Source: Pseudomonas fluorescens | GTDB taxonomy: Bacteria; Pseudomonadota; Gammaproteobacteria; Pseudomonadales; Pseudomonadaceae | DNA: 62,998 bases | Direction: 5' to 3' | NCBI RefSeq assembly: GCF_902497625.1 | Contig: NZ_CABVGX010000036.1 | Span: forward strand, 1-62,998 | Shown here: piece after piece, positions 59,573 through 62,998 of the stretch | How positions within the stretch are numbered: the stretch's first letter is position 1 | Layout: each line of letters starts with the position of its first letter | Translations under genes and position numbers: made by a program | Notes under the pieces: model-generated | The model's database searches: none | Told to the model about the DNA's origin: nothing | The model's input: only the letters and a program-made list of their open reading frames with translations

Positions 59573-61297
59573 ATGGCGAAAATCACCTTAGCCCAGCAAC
59601 TGGCAACCACCCTGGAACAGGCCGGCGTAAAGCGCATCTGGGGGCTCACCGGTGACAGTCTCAACGGCCTCACCGAAGCGCTGCGCAGCATGGACAGTAT
59701 TGAATGGATGCACGTGCGCCACGAGGAAGTCGCGGCTTTCGCGGCCGGTGCCGACGCTGCCGTGACTGGTGAGCTGGCGGTGTGTGCCGGCAGTTGTGGG
59801 CCGGGCAATCTGCATTTGATCAACGGACTGTTCGACTGCCACCGCAACCACGTTCCGGTGTTGGCCATCGCCGCGCAGATTCCGTCGTCGGAAGTCGGCC
59901 TGAATTATTTTCAGGAAACCCACCCGCAGGAATTGTTCAAGGAATGCAGCCATTTCGTCGAACTGGTGAGCAACCCCGCGCAGATGCCGCAGGTGCTGCA
60001 TCGCGCCATGCGCAGCGCGATCCTCAATCGTGGCGTGGCAGTGGTGGTGATACCGGGTGACGTCGCGCTGCAGGAAGTCGAAAACAACCTCAAGCCCTGG
60101 CCCATGCTGTCTAAACCGCGCACCCTGCCCGCCCCGACTGACCTCGATCACCTGGTTGAACTGCTGAGCCAGAGCAAAGCCGTGACGCTGATGTGCGGCG
60201 CCGGTTGCGCTGGCGCCCATGACCAGGTCGTCGCGTTGGCCGATGCCCTTGGCGCGCCGGTTGTGCATGCATTGCGCGGCAAGGAACACGTGGAATGGGA
60301 CAACCCGTTCGACGTCGGCATGACCGGGTTGATCGGGTTCAGCTCCGGTTATCATGCGATGCTCAACTGCGACACGCTGGTGCTGCTTGGCACGGACTTC
60401 CCTTATCGGCAGTTCTACCCCACCGACGCGACCATCATTCAGATCGACCACGATCCGCAGGCGCTAGGCCGCCGTACCACGCTGGACCTGGGGATCGCCG
60501 CCGACGTCAGCGAAACCCTCGCCGCTTTGCTGCCGCGTTTGCCGTATCGCGCTGATCGGAGCTTCCTCGAGTCGTCGCTCAAGCATTATGAAAAGGCGCG
60601 TAAAGGCCTGGACGATCTGGCGCAGCCCTCCGCGCCCGGCCGGCCGATTCATCCGCAATACCTCACGCGCCTGCTCAGCGAGCTGGCCGATGACGACGCG
60701 ATTTTCACTGCCGACGTCGGCACCCCGACGGTGTGGGCCGCGCGCTATCTGAAGATGAACGGCAAACGCCGCTTGCTCGGCTCGTTCAACCACGGCTCGA
60801 TGGCCAACGCGATGCCGCAAGCGATCGGTGCGCAAGCAGCGTTCCCGGACCGGCAGGTGATTTCGCTGTCCGGTGACGGCGGCTTCAGCATGCTGATGGG
60901 GGATTTCATTTCGTTGGCGCAGTTGAAGCTGCCGGTGAAAATCATCATCTACGACAATGCCTCGCTCGGTTTCGTTGCGATGGAAATGAAAGCCAGCGGC
61001 ATGCTCGACACGGGCACCGATCTGCACAATCCGGACTTCGCAGCGATGGCCAACGCGATGGGTGTTTTGGGGATTCGTGTTGAAGAATCGGAGGACCTGG
61101 AAGCGGCATTGCGCCGTGCACTTGCGCATGACGGGCCGGTACTGGTTGATGTCGTGACGGCTACGCAGGAATTGGCGATGCCGCCGACGATCAAGCTTGA
61201 ACAGGCCAAGGGGTTCAGTTTGTACATGCTCAAAGCGGTGATGAGCGGGCGTGGCGATGAGGTGATCGAGCTGGCGCGGACTAATTTGTTTCGCTGA
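59573..61297 (+). CDS. poxB: Pyruvate dehydrogenase (quinone), PoxB
   Basis: A 574-residue thiamine diphosphate/FAD enzyme that oxidises pyruvate to acetate and CO2 and passes electrons to ubiquinone at the membrane. The N-terminal VRHEEVAAFAAGADAAVTGELAVCAGSCGPGN carries the catalytic Glu and matches E. coli PoxB closely. The cofactor motif is GDGGFSMLMGDFISLAQLKLPVKIIIYDN (about residues 435-465). The C-terminal lipid-binding tail AKGFSLYMLKAVMSGRGDEVIELARTN is intact. GGGAG eight bases before ATG 59573 fixes the start. The length equals E. coli PoxB (572). Confidence 0.94.
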   Translation: MAKITLAQQLATTLEQAGVKRIWGLTGDSLNGLTEALRSMDSIEWMHVRHEEVAAFAAGADAAVTGELAVCAGSCGPGNLHLINGLFDCHRNHVPVLAIAAQIPSSEVGLNYFQETHPQELFKECSHFVELVSNPAQMPQVLHRAMRSAILNRGVAVVVIPGDVALQEVENNLKPWPMLSKPRTLPAPTDLDHLVELLSQSKAVTLMCGAGCAGAHDQVVALADALGAPVVHALRGKEHVEWDNPFDVGMTGLIGFSSGYHAMLNCDTLVLLGTDFPYRQFYPTDATIIQIDHDPQALGRRTTLDLGIAADVSETLAALLPRLPYRADRSFLESSLKHYEKARKGLDDLAQPSAPGRPIHPQYLTRLLSELADDDAIFTADVGTPTVWAARYLKMNGKRRLLGSFNHGSMANAMPQAIGAQAAFPDRQVISLSGDGGFSMLMGDFISLAQLKLPVKIIIYDNASLGFVAMEMKASGMLDTGTDLHNPDFAAMANAMGVLGIRVEESEDLEAALRRALAHDGPVLVDVVTATQELAMPPTIKLEQAKGFSLYMLKAVMSGRGDEVIELARTNLFR

Positions 61298-61318
61298 TGT
61301 GCGGGGATCGCTCTGGCG

Positions 61319-61500
61319 CCATCGCCAGCAGGCTGGCTCCCACCTTCAGGGGGCTGACATGGCGTGGGAGCAAAGCTTGCTCGATTCCAGGGACCGACAT
61401 GTTGTGGGAGCAAAGCTTGCTCGCGATGGCGGTCTCGGATTTTGCAGGATTTTTGAGGGTGTACTCAATCGGCTGTAGGAGCTGGCCTGCCGGCGATGGC
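61319..61500. repeat. Cluster of four degenerate REP palindromes
   Basis: REP-like cores at 61319-61344, 61363-61384, 61403-61430 and 61474-61500 (for example GTGGGAGCAAAGCTTGCTCG). Their spacing is irregular, unlike the 54.4-kb array. They follow the poxB stop codon and may serve as its transcript end. Confidence 0.85.
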
Positions 61501-61550
61501 GATGTCTTGGGCGATCAGGTTTTGCGGGTGTACATATCCGTTTCTGCGGT

Positions 61551-61846
61551 GATGGCTGCCATTGGTTTCGCCCTTACGGCGAGTCACTTGGAAGAGCCCC
61601 AAGTAACCAAGGGCTCTTGCCCCTGACGTCCGGTGGCTCGCTAAAGCTCGCCATGCCTTCGCTCCGGTCCTGCTCCGTGGGCCCGGCGCGATCGGCCATC
61701 CTTGGCCGTGCGCGCCTAACCCGGCATCCATGCCGGGTTGCCCACTGCGCAGAACCTCCACTCAGCCTCCCGACGGGGCGCTAACCGCCACAGCCCGCCG
61801 AGGCGGCCTGAAAGCCGACCTGGCTCTTGGGTTTGTCCGCATTCCA
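61551..61846. repeat. Long copy of a dispersed intergenic repeat
   Basis: A roughly 300-bp element containing internal inverted segments (AGCCCCAAGTAACCAAGGGCT, CCCGGCATCCATGCCGGG and others). I recall related elements from other Pseudomonas genomes, where they are sometimes called as small hypothetical proteins. Its last 100 bp reappear after ppiC at 47348-47446. The 98-codon minus-strand frame through it lacks a ribosome site. Confidence 0.75.
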
Positions 61847-61849
61847 AAT

Positions 61850-61992
61850 TGATGATTGTTCCCTCGCTCCGCGTGGGGATGCCGCCAGGGACGCTCCGCG
61901 TTCCGGAGTGAACGCTGGACTGCAGCCATGCACAATCGTGACGCAGAGCGTCGCCGGATGCATTACCACGCGGAGCGTGGGAACGATCAGTG
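61850..61992. repeat. Palindromic intergenic element of the CACGCTCCGCGTGG type
   Basis: CGCTCCGCGTGGGGATGC near the left end and GCATTACCACGCGGAGCGTG near the right end form an imperfect long inverted repeat with two inner copies of the CGCTCCGCG/GACGCAGAGCGTC motif. It directly follows the dispersed repeat. Confidence 0.75.
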
Positions 61993-62066
61993 AGCGGGCC
62001 GAGAGTAACCCGTGGTGAGCTTTGCGCTCTGTGCTGAAGTGGGCTTGCTCGAGACCGGCGCGGCGT

Positions 62067-62648
62067 TCAGCCCGACGTGAGCTGATCGATATGGCAATAA
62101 TCGGCCCCCAGCGCCATCGCCAACTGCTTCGCCCGCCCCAACCTGATCGGCCCGCGTTCGATATCAATCAGCAGCCCCGGACAGTCCAGCATCGGCAACC
62201 CCGTCCATTCCTTTATCCGGCCATCTGTGACCAACAACAAACGCTGCTGCTCGGCGGGTAAACGCTTGCGGCGCACGCTCAGCCATCGCTGCGCCTGATC
62301 CAGCGCCGCGAGCAACGGCGTGCCCCCGCCGGCGCCCAAACCATCCAGCCATTGACGCAATCCGGCCGAAGCTTTCAGCCCCTCTACCTGCCAGGTCGGC
62401 GTGTGCCCGCTGGCTGTCAGCAACGCCAGACGAGCGCGCTGGCGATAGGCATCGTCGAACAGTTGCGCGAGCAAACCCTTGGCATCGCTCAAGGCTTGAT
62501 GCCGACGGGTTGACGCCGAGGCATCGACAATCACCAGCCACAGTTCACGCGGCGAACGCGTGCGCATTGCGAACTGCACATCAGCGCGCTGACGCGGGCG
62601 GCCGTTGAGCAAGGTTGCGGACCAGTTGATCGAGCCATTGCGTGCCAT
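62067..62648 (-). CDS. VWA-domain protein, chelatase D-subunit type
   Basis: A 193-residue von Willebrand A-type domain. The metal-dependent adhesion site is DASAST (LWLVIVDASASTRRH, residues 36-50), with a second metal contact at GGGTPLLAALDQA (about 106-118) and LLLVTDGRIKEW (about 136-147). The domain fills the protein. It resembles the C-terminal half of magnesium/cobalt chelatase subunit D (ChlD/CobT). Its start is 84 bp after the stop of a probable AAA ATPase gene, so the pair likely forms an ATP-driven motor for a metal chelatase such as CobN. No CobN gene is in this window. Confidence 0.83.
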   Translation of the reverse strand: MARNGSINWSATLLNGRPRQRADVQFAMRTRSPRELWLVIVDASASTRRHQALSDAKGLLAQLFDDAYRQRARLALLTASGHTPTWQVEGLKASAGLRQWLDGLGAGGGTPLLAALDQAQRWLSVRRKRLPAEQQRLLLVTDGRIKEWTGLPMLDCPGLLIDIERGPIRLGRAKQLAMALGADYCHIDQLTSG

Positions 62649-62731
62649 GTGACGCTGGCCCTGTTTGCCTTGGTCGAGGTGTCCGGCGCGGGGTCTGGCA
62701 TTCGCCCCCGCGTCGGAGCGGAGGCGAATGC

Positions 62732-62998
62732 CTAGGGCTTTTTTGGCCAGCTCGGAACTTCACGGCGGGCGCCGGTGGGCAATGCCTGAGCGGGCAGCTC
62801 ACCCCACTGGCCCTGGCCTTCTTGCGGATTCGAGGGTTGTGCCGAAGGTGCCTGACCTTGTTGCGGCGCAGGCGGCGACTGTTCGCGCCGGCGATGGCGC
62901 AAGGCGAATTCGGCTACCGCGTCAATGTCATCCTCGGCAATTGCCCGGGCTCCTCGCCAGGCGGCGTGAGCACGGGCGGCGCGCAGCCAGACCAGATC
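62732..62998 (-). CDS. C-terminal end of an AAA ATPase, magnesium/cobalt chelatase I-subunit type (partial)
   Basis: 88 codons from the right edge of the window to the stop TAG at 62732. The visible residues DLVWLRAARAHAAWRGARAI, then EDDIDAVAEFALRHRR, match the C-terminal helical domain of ChlI/BchI-type chelatase ATPases. They are followed by a Gln/Pro-rich linker (PPAPQQGQAPSAQPSN) and the end EVPSWPKKP. The nucleotide-binding part lies outside the window. The VWA gene downstream supports the call. Confidence 0.75.
   Translation of the reverse strand, partial: DLVWLRAARAHAAWRGARAIAEDDIDAVAEFALRHRRREQSPPAPQQGQAPSAQPSNPQEGQGQWGELPAQALPTGARREVPSWPKKP

Noticed and set aside
61465..61761. 98-codon small protein on the minus strand
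   Set aside because: The frame lies wholly within the dispersed repeat, has no ribosome site and is a likely by-product of the repeat's composition.

Overview
The window looks like chromosomal DNA of a fluorescent-group Pseudomonas. I infer this from gene content (a mexS/mexT and mexEF-oprN set, DUF1652, many LysR/AraC regulators, polyamine and amino acid ABC genes) and from the REP palindromes (core like GTGGGAGCGxGCxTGC) that fill the gaps. No prophage, CRISPR array, plasmid backbone, rRNA or tRNA gene was seen. About 48 protein genes are supported; the first lies beside a decamer repeat at the left edge and the last is cut by the right edge.

Layout. 0-4.4 kb: a REP-associated transposase (RAYT), then a polyamine-type set (PotF-like binding protein, cupin, PuuB-like FAD oxidase) beside a SnoaL-AraC fusion regulator. 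4.6-13.3 kb: DUF1652, an unusual REP/tandem repeat block, a UvrD-type helicase, a pirin, pgm, and a MocR regulator coupled to a 492-residue protein of unknown family. 13.9-16.1 kb: divergent mexS and mexT. 16.2-23.4 kb: a dense block of short-chain dehydrogenases, glyoxalase-fold proteins, a saccharopine-dehydrogenase-like reductase and one TetR and two AraC regulators, apparently built by repeated duplication of one module. 23.4-32.5 kb: a LuxR-type regulator between a leftward amine set (aminotransferase, APC permease, aldehyde dehydrogenase) and a rightward four-gene operon (flavin monooxygenase, RidA, DUF1028, M20 deacylase) whose substrate is not known to me. 32.6-35.2 kb: LysR with a divergent NCS1 permease. 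35.4-36.9 kb: hipBA toxin-antitoxin. 37.3-43.1 kb: mexE-mexF-oprN with two terminators. 43.2-47.3 kb: a PilU-like ATPase, a hybrid histidine kinase and a small parvulin. 47.5-54.2 kb: a sugar kinase, a D-amino acid dehydratase/aldolase, IclR, RidA and a polar amino acid ABC transporter. 54.4-55.0 kb: a REP array with a 134-bp period. 55.0-61.3 kb: TerC-CBS protein, LysR, MFS exporter and poxB. 61.3-62.1 kb: a mosaic of dispersed intergenic repeats. 62.1 kb to the end: a VWA protein and the C-terminal end of its probable AAA partner (chelatase type).

How it works together. The window is mostly catabolic and stress-response accessory DNA controlled by local, usually divergent regulators, so the intergenic operators are informative. 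I could read a three-copy TetR operator (17454-17559), a long inverted repeat over the hipB start (36916-36980), a LysR box between mexS and mexT, a degenerate MexT-type box before mexE, and stacked palindromes before the monooxygenase operon. mexS-mexT and mexEF-oprN, adjacent in P. aeruginosa, are here about 21 kb apart with catabolic genes and hipBA between them. The best candidate for an undescribed system is the LuxR-controlled monooxygenase/RidA/DUF1028/deacylase operon.
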